From Synechococcus sp. PCC 7336 (GTDB lineage Bacteria; Cyanobacteriota; Cyanobacteriia; Thermostichales; PCC-7336), in assembly GCF_000332275.1 (NCBI RefSeq), contig NZ_CM001776.1:2438789-2502788 (forward strand): 64,000 nt of DNA, written 5' to 3'. A program made the translations under genes and the position numbers. Below, one piece after another: positions 53,167-61,409 of this stretch; position 1 is the stretch's first letter, and every line of letters begins with the position of its first letter. The notes under the pieces are model-generated. The model did not search any database, had not been told where the DNA came from, and was given only the letters and a program-made list of their open reading frames with translations.

Positions 53167-54750
53167 CACTCTAGACCGGTTCGTCGATTGGGTAACTCAG
53201 ACTTGGCCTCTCCGGAAATTGTGTTAGAGAAGTCCGGCGCTCGGCAGAACGCGGATCGATTCAAACGCCTGTCGATCGCCTTTCTCCTGTTTGGCATTGC
53301 CATCCGGCTGGTGCTCTATCTAGACAATCGCTCCCTGTGGCTGGACGAAGTCAACACTGCCCTCAACATTGTCAATCGCTCCTATGCCGAACTGTTGGGG
53401 CCGCTGGATTTCAATCAAGCGGCACCCCCTCTGTTTTTGTGGATAGAAAAGTTTTGCGTGCAACTGTTGGGGAATTCCGAGGCGGTTTTGAGGCTCTATC
53501 CGCTCTTGGCTGGCATTGCTGCGCTGTGCTTGTTTTATCGTCTGACCTATCAGTTTTTGTCCGGGGCTTCCGCGACAGTAGCGATCGCCCTGTTCGCCAC
53601 CCTCAAATATACCGTCTACTTTTCCACAGAACTGAAGCCCTACAGTATCGATTTGTTCGTCTCGCTGCTGCTCTTTTCCATTCTCTTCGCTTGGCGATCG
53701 CGCCTTTGGAACTATTGGCAAATTGCTATCCTATCGGCGATCGGGGCCTGCAGTATTTGGACATCCTATCCTGCCATTTTTATCCTCGCCGCAGCAGAGC
53801 TAGTCGCTTGGTGTAGCACTTCCATTCAAAAACTCAAAGCACTGATTCTCAACCGAATTCCCGTTTACTGCACCTGGATTGCGAGTTTCATCCTGCTCTA
53901 TCTATCGAGTATTTATCCTGCTAAGGGGAACGATGCTCTCACGTCTTCTTGGGCATCGAGATACCCCGATTCGCTTGTGGATATTGTCTGGCTTTTGGAT
54001 GCGATCGCCCGCTTCTTCTATCGACCGATGGGTTTTCTCTGCATTGCCGATGGCGTTGCTTTATTTGCCTTTGTTTGCGGATGTGTGGCTTACTACCGCC
54101 GCGATCGCTTTCAATTTTTGGTATTGCTCTCCCCAATCGCGATCGCCTTAGTGGCAGCCTACCTGCACCAATATCCCTTCCGAGAACGACTCGTCCTCTT
54201 TCTAGTGCCCTACGCCATTTTGATTTTATCGACAGGCATTGTGGCGATCGCCCAAACAACATGGCGATATCGCCAGCCGATTAAATTCTGCGGCATTGCG
54301 ATCGCCGCCATCCTACTCATTCCCCCCAGCCTCCGCTCGATCCGCTTGATGGCCGACCCATCCCCCCTGGCGATCGAACATCTCAGGCCAATAATCGAAT
54401 ACATTCGCGATCGCGCACAACCGGGCGATCGCTTCTACGTGTTTCCCAAAGCCAAGCAATCCTTCCTTTATTACGCTCCCCGCTACGAACTGACCTCCGA
54501 ACGAGCCATCTTCGGTTCCGCAGCCATCCCCAAAACTGCCGATCGAGCGGCAGCGAGAGAGCAATATATCGACTCTTTAGCCCAGTTGCAGGGAGAATCT
54601 CGCCTGTGGGCGATCGCCAGCAGCATCGAGCCCGAACAACAGGTATTTTGGTTTGCCGATCTCGATCGCCTCGGCCAACAACGCGATCGACTGCAACTGC
54701 CGAATACGGCTGTTGGGCTGTACGATTTCAGAGAAAAAATGCCCGAGTAG
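53092..54750 (+). CDS. Family 39-like glycosyltransferase, integral membrane
   Basis: 552 aa from ATG at 53092, but the first ~45 residues come from the repeat copy and a linker, so the true start may be further in. About 11 membrane helices; LDNRSLWLDEVNTALN near residue 78 matches the GT39 acidic motif and AAPPLFLWIEKFCVQLLG the following loop. The C-terminal ~110 residues (AQPGDRFYVFPKAKQSFLYYAPRYEL) are soluble. It probably transfers a polyprenyl-phosphate-linked sugar. No donor-making gene is adjacent, but the GT2 at 27478 could provide it. A terminator overlaps the end. Confidence 0.75.
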   Translation: MLRRSLLGAMPVLGNWQLSLAAVEKHSRPVRRLGNSDLASPEIVLEKSGARQNADRFKRLSIAFLLFGIAIRLVLYLDNRSLWLDEVNTALNIVNRSYAELLGPLDFNQAAPPLFLWIEKFCVQLLGNSEAVLRLYPLLAGIAALCLFYRLTYQFLSGASATVAIALFATLKYTVYFSTELKPYSIDLFVSLLLFSILFAWRSRLWNYWQIAILSAIGACSIWTSYPAIFILAAAELVAWCSTSIQKLKALILNRIPVYCTWIASFILLYLSSIYPAKGNDALTSSWASRYPDSLVDIVWLLDAIARFFYRPMGFLCIADGVALFAFVCGCVAYYRRDRFQFLVLLSPIAIALVAAYLHQYPFRERLVLFLVPYAILILSTGIVAIAQTTWRYRQPIKFCGIAIAAILLIPPSLRSIRLMADPSPLAIEHLRPIIEYIRDRAQPGDRFYVFPKAKQSFLYYAPRYELTSERAIFGSAAIPKTADRAAAREQYIDSLAQLQGESRLWAIASSIEPEQQVFWFADLDRLGQQRDRLQLPNTAVGLYDFREKMPE

Positions 54751-54777
54751 AAAAACGGTCTACCCCGGCATTTTTCT
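54732..54777 (+). terminator. Rho-independent terminator of the GT39-like gene
   Basis: AGAAAAAATGCC (from 54732) pairs with GGCATTTTTCT (to 54777), with GTAG/CTAC continuing inward to the loop AAAAACGGT. The last T run lies in the 3' arm. The left arm lies in the last codons of the gene, so the hairpin straddles the stop at 54750. Confidence 0.7.
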
Positions 54778-54880
54778 GAGAGTTCGTCTGCGATTGTCTT
54801 CGGCTTCAGAGGCGATCGCTCGGAGCGCAAAGCATCAAACAACTCACTCCACTTTCATGCAACCTCATGCTCGCTCGAAC

Positions 54881-57724
54881 TCATGGCGTCAGTGCAACAA
54901 TGAAGTTGGCTGCAGTCAAGTCGCTGGCATTGACAGCTAGCAAGAGTGCAGAATTGCTATTGCCAAAGTCAACTAAGGTGTCGCTACCCACCTGAATCGC
55001 TGCACCTAAAGCTGCGTCTGCGCTATCAAAGAATGCACTCACATCCAGCACGTCGTCCGCGATCGTAAAGTCAGTAACAATATCGTTGCCCGAACTGTCT
55101 TCGAACAGGAAGGTATCGAGGTCTGCGCCACCGGTCAGCAAATCGTCACCGGTTCCGCCCAAGAGGGTATCTGCTCCCCCTTCGCCATCGAGGGTGTCGT
55201 TGCCCCCTTGACCGTTGAGCACATTGGCACTGGAGTTGCCGGAGATATCGTCATCGCCTGCACCCGAGCCGTTGATGTTCTCAATGCTGATAAGGGTGTC
55301 ACCAAACGACGAAGTCCCGTTGCCATCGTCATCGAGATCCACCGTCACGCCACCGCCAGCAGTGAATAGGGCTGTATCGATGCCGTCTCCGCCATCGAGG
55401 GTATCGGACCCAGCAAAGGAGTGAATCGTATCATTGCCGTTACCCCCTTCGAGGACGTTGATCTCGTTGTTGCCAAAGATCAGATCGTTGAAGTCGGTAC
55501 CGATAACATTTTCGAAATCAATGACTTCGGTAATGACATTACCGCCAGGGGCGTCGAGGATGGCTCCGTCTTGAGTGGCTGGACCAGGTACGGGAGTGTT
55601 CAAGTCGAGATCGATCGCAATCCCTTCAGATTGGCCGGAGAGATCGAGCGTGTCGGTGCCGTCTCCACCGTCAATCAGAGAAACCGCTTCCTCAGAATTT
55701 TGAATGAAGATATCGTCCCCTTGCCCGAGCAGAACCTCCCCATCCAGTTCGCCATTATTGATGACAACAACAGATCCCAGAGCCCCTGCAGCATCGATTG
55801 CGATGCCATTGCCACCGCTGATTTCACCATCATTGACAATCGTGCCGTCAAAGATCGTGCCTGTTTCAATGAGAATGCCTGCCGCTTCCTCAGACAGAAT
55901 TTGGCCGCTGCTTTCATTCACAATTTGGCCGACAAATGTTGCTTGCTCTAAGCCAGAACCCACAAACAGTCGTACACCAGCAGGGACATTGCCATCGCCG
56001 CGCCCTTGAATGAGGCCGCTGTTGATCAGCTCGGCCGATGTCTCCAGATCGTCGATGCCATCGCCTAGACCGCCAGCAGCCCCAACCTGGATTGAGACAC
56101 CGCTACCGCTGTTGCCCGCGCCAGCATCAATGACGCCATTCAGCAGGTTAGCGATCGCAATGTCGTCGCCAGTGCCGTCAATATAGACCGTGCCATTACG
56201 CTGGTCGCCTGTACCGAGAATATCCCCACTGTTGACGAGCGATATATTGTCGCCATCCAGATTGACCGCACGACTGTCAGAAGTAATCGTGCCCTTGTTG
56301 TCAATGGTTAAGCTATGCTCGGCATTACCGAGATATAAACCATTATTAGGCCCGCTAATCAAACCGCCACTAGTGTTAGTAATCGTGCCTTCAAAAGCGA
56401 CACCATCTTCAACCACAACACCTCCCAAAAAGCCGACGCTGACTTCTGCGGTAATGGTGCCAGAGTTGGTCAGAGAGCCGCTGACTATTGCCTCGGGCTC
56501 GCCAGATCCGTTAAAGAAGCGAACGCCAGAAGAACCATTGGCAGCCACCCGCGCGCCATCTGCGAATACCTCTGGACCATCTCCTCGGCCCTGAATCAAG
56601 CCATCGTTAAAGATGTTGATGTTTTCACTCAGAACACCCTCTGCAGCCGCCCCAACCTGCACCGAGATGCCATCTCCCAGGTTGCCTTCTCCAGCATCGA
56701 TAACGCCACTGCGCCGATTGGTAATGGAAATATCGTCAGCCGTGCCGTCGATATAAACAGTCCCGTTGCGCTGGTCGCCCGTGCCGAGAATATCCCCACT
56801 GTTAATCAGCGATACGTTGTCGCCATCCAAATTCACCGCACGACTGTCGGAGGAAATTAAACCGCTGTTGGCAATCTCCAGATCGTGCTCGGCATTGCCA
56901 AGATAGAGGCCATTCTGCACCCCTTGAATGACTCCGCTGCGGCGGTTGGCGATCGTGCCATCAAAGGCAACGCCATCTTCAATAACGACCCCTCCCAAGA
57001 AACCGACTGCCGCTTCAGACTCAATCGTGCCGGAGTTGGTCAGCGAACCTGTCACGCTTGCTTCGGCTTCTCCCGATCCATTGACGAAACGAACGCCACT
57101 AGAGCCATTCGCTGTCAGACGGCCTACTCCAGGTTCGAATTCTGGCTGACCGCGACCGGAGATGCGTCCGAAGTTGATAATGTCGATGTCCTCGCTCAGA
57201 GCATCTTCACCCAATTCCCCCACTTGTACCGAAAGCCCGTCACCCGTATTGCCTTCTCCAGCATCAATAACGCCACTGCGCGAGTTGATAACAGTTGCAT
57301 CGTCCACATCGCCATCAATGTAAAGGGTGCCATTGCGCTGATCGCCGGTACCGATGATGCTGCCAAGGTTGATAATGCGCAGATCGTCGCCACCCGCTAA
57401 ATCGACTGCCCGACTATTAGAAGAGATGGTGCCAATGTTAATGAGACTTAGCTCGTCCCCAGTGGAAACAATGCCATTAAAATCGCCAAAGATTTCTCCT
57501 CGATTGACGATCGAGACATCTTCTCCCGATGATTGAACGGCTGTATTTCCTTCATCTGCCGCAGAAATCGAGCCTATACCCGCAACGATAAGTCGAGCAT
57601 CTTCTCCGGGAATAGTAACTGCAGGTTCTCCAGGGGGTGCAATAATATCTTTAAAAATAACTTCTACTTCTCTCGTATCAATAACGATCGGCTCTAAGAG
57701 CTGCCGTTCGAAGAAGCTGTTCAT
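54881..57724 (-). CDS. Large secreted repeat protein with RTX calcium-binding C-terminus
   Basis: 947 aa from ATG at 57724 (MNSFFERQLLEP); an in-frame earlier start is possible. The middle (about residues 50-660) has three repeats of roughly 190 residues, each with NGLYLGNAEH, SSDSRAVNLDGDN, DILGTGDQRNGTVYIDG, GVIDAGEGN and GLIQGRGDG blocks. They resemble beta-helix adhesin repeats. The C-terminus carries RTX nonapeptides (NDTIHSFAGSDTLDGGDG, NDTLDGEGGADTLLGGTGDDLLTGG), followed by the type I secretion-type ending TFLFEDSSGNDIVTDF and a hydrophobic LLLAVNASDLTAANFIVAL. Calcium-dependent folding outside the cell is expected. The T1SS genes are not here. Repeats 2 and 3 are most similar. Confidence 0.85.
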   Translation of the reverse strand: MNSFFERQLLEPIVIDTREVEVIFKDIIAPPGEPAVTIPGEDARLIVAGIGSISAADEGNTAVQSSGEDVSIVNRGEIFGDFNGIVSTGDELSLINIGTISSNSRAVDLAGGDDLRIINLGSIIGTGDQRNGTLYIDGDVDDATVINSRSGVIDAGEGNTGDGLSVQVGELGEDALSEDIDIINFGRISGRGQPEFEPGVGRLTANGSSGVRFVNGSGEAEASVTGSLTNSGTIESEAAVGFLGGVVIEDGVAFDGTIANRRSGVIQGVQNGLYLGNAEHDLEIANSGLISSDSRAVNLDGDNVSLINSGDILGTGDQRNGTVYIDGTADDISITNRRSGVIDAGEGNLGDGISVQVGAAAEGVLSENINIFNDGLIQGRGDGPEVFADGARVAANGSSGVRFFNGSGEPEAIVSGSLTNSGTITAEVSVGFLGGVVVEDGVAFEGTITNTSGGLISGPNNGLYLGNAEHSLTIDNKGTITSDSRAVNLDGDNISLVNSGDILGTGDQRNGTVYIDGTGDDIAIANLLNGVIDAGAGNSGSGVSIQVGAAGGLGDGIDDLETSAELINSGLIQGRGDGNVPAGVRLFVGSGLEQATFVGQIVNESSGQILSEEAAGILIETGTIFDGTIVNDGEISGGNGIAIDAAGALGSVVVINNGELDGEVLLGQGDDIFIQNSEEAVSLIDGGDGTDTLDLSGQSEGIAIDLDLNTPVPGPATQDGAILDAPGGNVITEVIDFENVIGTDFNDLIFGNNEINVLEGGNGNDTIHSFAGSDTLDGGDGIDTALFTAGGGVTVDLDDDGNGTSSFGDTLISIENINGSGAGDDDISGNSSANVLNGQGGNDTLDGEGGADTLLGGTGDDLLTGGADLDTFLFEDSSGNDIVTDFTIADDVLDVSAFFDSADAALGAAIQVGSDTLVDFGNSNSALLLAVNASDLTAANFIVALTP

Positions 57725-58134
57725 GATTCCCAGTACTCCTGTGTGATTTATTGTAAATTTAGCAACGCGAGAGGAGGTCAAAGATATCTCTCTCGAGATA
57801 GAAAAACTGAAGCTAACCTTGAAATCTTAGCCAAACATTAAAGGCTGCATAGAAACTGTATAGCTTTCAGAGTCGTGAGAGAAATTTGTGCACCGAGAAC
57901 TATATTAAAGCCCTCTATTATTCAAAAGCAACGATTAGCAATTGTCTGTCGCTTCGATCGCAACGAGTGATGACCAATTGAGTCACTCCATCGTGCTCTG
58001 TTGCCTTTCCGTATTAATGCGTTAAATAAACTACGTTTGCGCAAAGTAGAATACAACTAGTCACTTTAAGCCGTTTTCCCCCTTTGCGTTTTGTGTTTGC
58101 CTAAAATTACCCCTCATTTTAGAGAGCTCTATCG
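57725..58134. other. Intergenic region without a recognised gene
   Basis: 410 bp between two divergent genes. It is AT-rich (runs such as TATAGCTTTCAGAG and CAAAAGCAACGATTAGC). It contains the palindrome described separately at 58031-58049. No RNA gene is recognisable. Confidence 0.5.
58031..58052. promoter_or_regulatory. Palindrome overlapping a possible -10 box
   Basis: CTACGTTTGCGCAAAGTAG at 58031-58049 is an inverted repeat with one bulged base; the inner TTTGCGCAAA is perfect. TAGAAT at 58047-58052 could be a -10 element for the secreted protein gene at 58135, but no good -35 is visible. A repressor site is plausible. Confidence 0.35.
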
Positions 58135-58845
58135 ATGAATCGCCATCACCTTCCTGTCAACTTCCCGCCACTCCTCTGCACCGTTGCGCTCTTCTCCACT
58201 GCGATCGCCTCAATCCCTGCAGCCTTTGCTGCTCCCCAAGCTCCCACCTACATCGCACAATTTCCCAACAACGGCGAATGGCGACCCGTGAACCCCGAAC
58301 CCCTTCCCCCCGAGGAAGTGCCTTTCTCGCTACAAGCCACCATTGCCCTCCAAGCTGGAGACACCGTTGGTGCCGCTTACCGCGATCGCCGCAATCTCTA
58401 TCTCGACCCCAACGAAACCCGCTCGGTTGCCCTGCAAATTTCAACTGACATCCGCGACGCCTTTGGCAATATCGCAATCCCTGCAGGGGCGATCGTCACC
58501 GGTCAATTTCGCCCCGTCTCTGGCGGCTCCCAATTTTTTGCCGACTCGATCGCCATTGACAACCGTGCCTTTCCCTTCTCCGCCCAAAGCAGCATCATTC
58601 AACCCCAACGCGATCCCCGTCAAACTTCTGCTGGCGCGATCGCTCAAGATGCCGCCATTGGGGCGGGTATCGGCCTGATTCTGTCCGCCATTACTGGCGA
58701 TCGCGCCATTGCCACCGAAGAAGTCTTAGGTGCTGCCGCTGTCGGGGCTGTTCTCGGGAACGTTACCGCTCCCAGAGCGATCGTGGTGCAATCCGATACG
58801 CCGCTCAATCTCACAGTGACTCGCGACTTTCAGCCCACTCCCTAA
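58135..58845 (+). CDS. Secreted protein of unknown function with glycine-zipper-like C-terminus
   Basis: 236 aa. Signal peptide at residues 1-32 (LLCTVALFSTAIASIPAAFA, cleaved near AFAA). The mature part has FSLQATIALQAGDTVGAAYRDRRNLYLDPNETRSVALQIST and FGNIAIPAGAIVTGQFRPVSGG, which hint at a beta barrel-like exported domain similar to TrbI/VirB10 C-terminal segments. The last 80 residues contain glycine/alanine-rich stretches (GAIAQDAAIGAGIGLILSAITG, GAAAVGAVLG) like glycine zippers. No conclusive family assignment. Confidence 0.6.
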   Translation: MNRHHLPVNFPPLLCTVALFSTAIASIPAAFAAPQAPTYIAQFPNNGEWRPVNPEPLPPEEVPFSLQATIALQAGDTVGAAYRDRRNLYLDPNETRSVALQISTDIRDAFGNIAIPAGAIVTGQFRPVSGGSQFFADSIAIDNRAFPFSAQSSIIQPQRDPRQTSAGAIAQDAAIGAGIGLILSAITGDRAIATEEVLGAAAVGAVLGNVTAPRAIVVQSDTPLNLTVTRDFQPTP

Positions 58846-59257
58846 TCTTCCCGTTGCCACGCAGACACCAACCTCAGCAGCTCGGGCGCGATCGCTCGCT
58901 CTGAGAGAATCGCTGCTGGAGAAAATTGTGCCAGCTCGCGGCACCCACACAACCCATCGACAGACAGGTTGTTTTAAACACAAAATTTCTACAAAATCGA
59001 AAAATTATGCTACAAAAGGTAAGATATCTGGATCGATCTCTTGCGCTCTGTCCGTGCAAAGCAAATTTTATTGGTAACAATTGATAGTCTCAGCCCTTAA
59101 AATCGATTAGACTTTTAGCAAAACCATCCCATTGGCGATGTACTTCAGCGTTCAACCCAATCGAGGGAGAAAAACATTTGTCTGTCCGCCCGCATATTCG
59201 AAGGTTTATGCTCCGCTACTGTCCTAACTCCGATATGCCGATTGAGAGGAGGGTGTA
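58846..59257. other. Intergenic region without a recognised gene
   Basis: 412 bp before the pentapeptide gene. It is AT-rich, with TTTTAAACACAAAATTTCTACAAAATCGAAAAATTATG-like runs in the middle, which could host a promoter. A GAGGAGGGTGTAATG Shine-Dalgarno at the end gives the pentapeptide gene a strong ribosome site. No gene or RNA is evident. Confidence 0.5.
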
Positions 59258-59698
59258 ATGGAGGCTAGCGAGCTGCTCAAACTCTATGCGGGAGGGGAGC
59301 GTAATTTTCGTCGCATCGATTTGAGCCACGCCAATCTAGAGGGGGCAGAACTGGTGGCCATTCAGCTAGACTGGGCCATTTTGAATGAGGCTCAGTTGCG
59401 CAAAGCGATCCTGCTGGAAGCGCACCTCTCCGGCACAGTGCTGTATCGGGCCAACCTGGAAGAGGCCATTCTGACGGAAACTGATTTTTACAAAGCGAAG
59501 CTGCATCAGGCAAAGATGTACAAGGCTATCTTGTATCGAGCCAAACTGAGGCGAGCCAGCCTTGTCGAAGCCGATCTGCGAGAAGCTGTTTTAGTCGAAG
59601 CCGATTTGACCGAAGCGGATTTGACGGGGGCCAAGCTGGCAGGGGCGCGATTTTTTAAGACCAAAATGCCGGATGGCCGCATGCGGCACGACGAATGA
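59258..59698 (+). CDS. Pentapeptide-repeat protein
   Basis: 146 aa. Repeats of A(D/N)LxX: ANLEGAELVAIQLD, ANLEEAILTETDFYKAKLHQAKMYKAILYRAKLRRASLVEADLREAVLVEADLTEADLTGAKLAGARF. They would fold as a right-handed beta helix of about 20 units. Cyanobacteria carry many such proteins; function is usually unknown. The strong Shine-Dalgarno GAGGAGGG 6 nt upstream fixes the ATG at 59258. Confidence 0.92.
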   Translation: MEASELLKLYAGGERNFRRIDLSHANLEGAELVAIQLDWAILNEAQLRKAILLEAHLSGTVLYRANLEEAILTETDFYKAKLHQAKMYKAILYRAKLRRASLVEADLREAVLVEADLTEADLTGAKLAGARFFKTKMPDGRMRHDE

Positions 59699-59804
59699 TT
59701 TGCAGCGAGCGGAACAGCTCCAGTCGAGCGCAACCGAGCCCTTTGCCTGGGAACTCGATCGCCTCAGGTTAGAGGCGCTAGCCATTATGCGACAATTGCT
59801 GTGA
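59673..59804 (+). CDS. Short open frame overlapping the pentapeptide gene end
   Basis: 43 codons from ATG at 59673, another frame from the pentapeptide gene. The end, LQRAEQLQSSATEPFAWELDRLRLEALAIMRQLL, looks like an amphipathic helix. The overlap with the pentapeptide end is 26 bp. It could be a remnant of a larger gene shifted in frame or a chance frame. Confidence 0.2.
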   Translation: MAACGTTNDLQRAEQLQSSATEPFAWELDRLRLEALAIMRQLL

Positions 59805-59921
59805 ACTACAGGCTAGTGAGGTTGAAGCCTATCTCATCGCCGCCTGAAAGGGGGCTATCCCAGATCGAGACAGCGATCGCGCGGCTCTAACCGTTGAGAA
59901 CGGCAGTTCGACATCCCCGGT

Positions 59922-61361
59922 ATGCAACTCAAACAAACGTTACAGCCTGCTTTGCGGGAGTTAGTCGTCTCCGCTCGACCGGTGGCAACCGCCAGCATCT
60001 TATTGATGACGGATCTCGTCGCTTTGGCGATCGCCACGGGCATTGCAGTCGTCGGGCGTTGGCTCTTCAACGGTCAATACCCCTTATCCCTGTATTGGCA
60101 AATGTGGCCGCTGTTGGGGTTGTTTGCTCTTGCCTATAGCCTAATGGGGCTCTATCAAGGGGTCTCTCTCAGTCCCGTAGACGAACTGCGGCGCACTTCC
60201 CTCGCCACGACACTGATTTATGTGGTGCTGGGGACTGCGACTTTTTTGTCGGGCAGCAATGCTTATTCGCGGGCAGTCTTTTTGATGGCTTGGGTGTTGT
60301 CTCTAGGGGCAGTGCCTTTATTGCGAGCGATTGTGCGTCACTGGTGTGCGCCCCGAAGATGGTGGGGGTTTCCGGTGATGGTGTTGGGGGCGGGCAAAAC
60401 CGGCGAGATGGTGGTAGAAACCTTGCTGTCGCGCCCGGATATTGGACTCAAGCCCGTCGTTGTGCTGGATGACGATCCGCAAAAGCAGGGGCAACTGCTG
60501 GGGGTGCCGGTGGTAGGGGGAGTCAAGTTGGCACCGGGCTTGGTGCAGCGACTGCACGTTACCTATGCAATTGTGGCGATGCCGGGGGTCGATCGGCAGC
60601 AATTGCTGCCATTACTCGAACAGTACGGCCATCTCTTTCGACACGTATTACTCATTCCCGACTTGTTCGGATTCTCCAGTTTGTGGGTGGTTGCCAGAGA
60701 TTTGGGGGGGGTGTTGGGGTTGGAGGTGCGACAGCAGTTGCTATTGCCCGGTCCGAAATTGGTCAAGCATTGTTTGAATTATGTTTTGACAGTGCTGGGC
60801 GGACTGTTAGTGTTGCCCTTAATTGTGGCCTGCGCGATCGCCATCAAACTCGATTCGGCTGGCCCGATTTTTTACGGTCATACCCGCATCGGTCGGGAGG
60901 GGCGCAAGTTTAAGGCATGGAAATTTCGGTCGATGCATACGAATGGCGATCGCATTCTGGAGAACTATTTGGAGAGGTATCCCGAGATGCGAGCGATGTG
61001 GGAGGGCGAACGCAAGCTCAAGTACGATCCTCGGGTGACGCGGGTGGGAAGATGGCTGCGACGGACGAGCTTGGACGAGTTGCCGCAGTTGTGGAATGTA
61101 TTGCGGGGGGAGATGAGTTTGGTGGGACCGCGTCCCATCATCGATGAAGAGGTGGTGTTGTATGGCGATCGCATTCAGCTTTACCTCAAGGTATTGCCGG
61201 GGATTTCGGGGCTGTGGCAGGTGTCGGGGCGCAGCGATACCACCTACGCGCAGCGGGTGAAATTGGACGAGTATTACGTGCGCAATTGGTCGGTATGGCT
61301 GGATATTTATATTTTGGCGAAGACCATTTGGGTGGCGGTGTTGGCCAAAGGGGCTTATTGA
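59922..61361 (+). CDS. wbaP: Polyprenyl-phosphate sugar-1-phosphate transferase, WbaP type
   Basis: 479 aa. It starts polysaccharide synthesis by transferring a hexose-1-phosphate to undecaprenyl phosphate. Four helices open the protein, then a Rossmann-like FVMVLGAGKTGEMVVETL region (about 150-250). The catalytic C-terminal domain has RIGREGRKFKAWKFRSMHTNGD, the DP-containing RVGRWLRRTSLDELPQLWNVLRGEMSLVGPRP and PGISGLWQVSGR, the core of the PGT family. No other polysaccharide gene is adjacent; its end is near pheT on the other strand. Confidence 0.93.
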   Translation: MQLKQTLQPALRELVVSARPVATASILLMTDLVALAIATGIAVVGRWLFNGQYPLSLYWQMWPLLGLFALAYSLMGLYQGVSLSPVDELRRTSLATTLIYVVLGTATFLSGSNAYSRAVFLMAWVLSLGAVPLLRAIVRHWCAPRRWWGFPVMVLGAGKTGEMVVETLLSRPDIGLKPVVVLDDDPQKQGQLLGVPVVGGVKLAPGLVQRLHVTYAIVAMPGVDRQQLLPLLEQYGHLFRHVLLIPDLFGFSSLWVVARDLGGVLGLEVRQQLLLPGPKLVKHCLNYVLTVLGGLLVLPLIVACAIAIKLDSAGPIFYGHTRIGREGRKFKAWKFRSMHTNGDRILENYLERYPEMRAMWEGERKLKYDPRVTRVGRWLRRTSLDELPQLWNVLRGEMSLVGPRPIIDEEVVLYGDRIQLYLKVLPGISGLWQVSGRSDTTYAQRVKLDEYYVRNWSVWLDIYILAKTIWVAVLAKGAY

Positions 61362-61409
61362 GGCATAGCGGTTGGGGATGGGCTATCCCTCTCGGGGGAA
61401 TGCCAGAAC

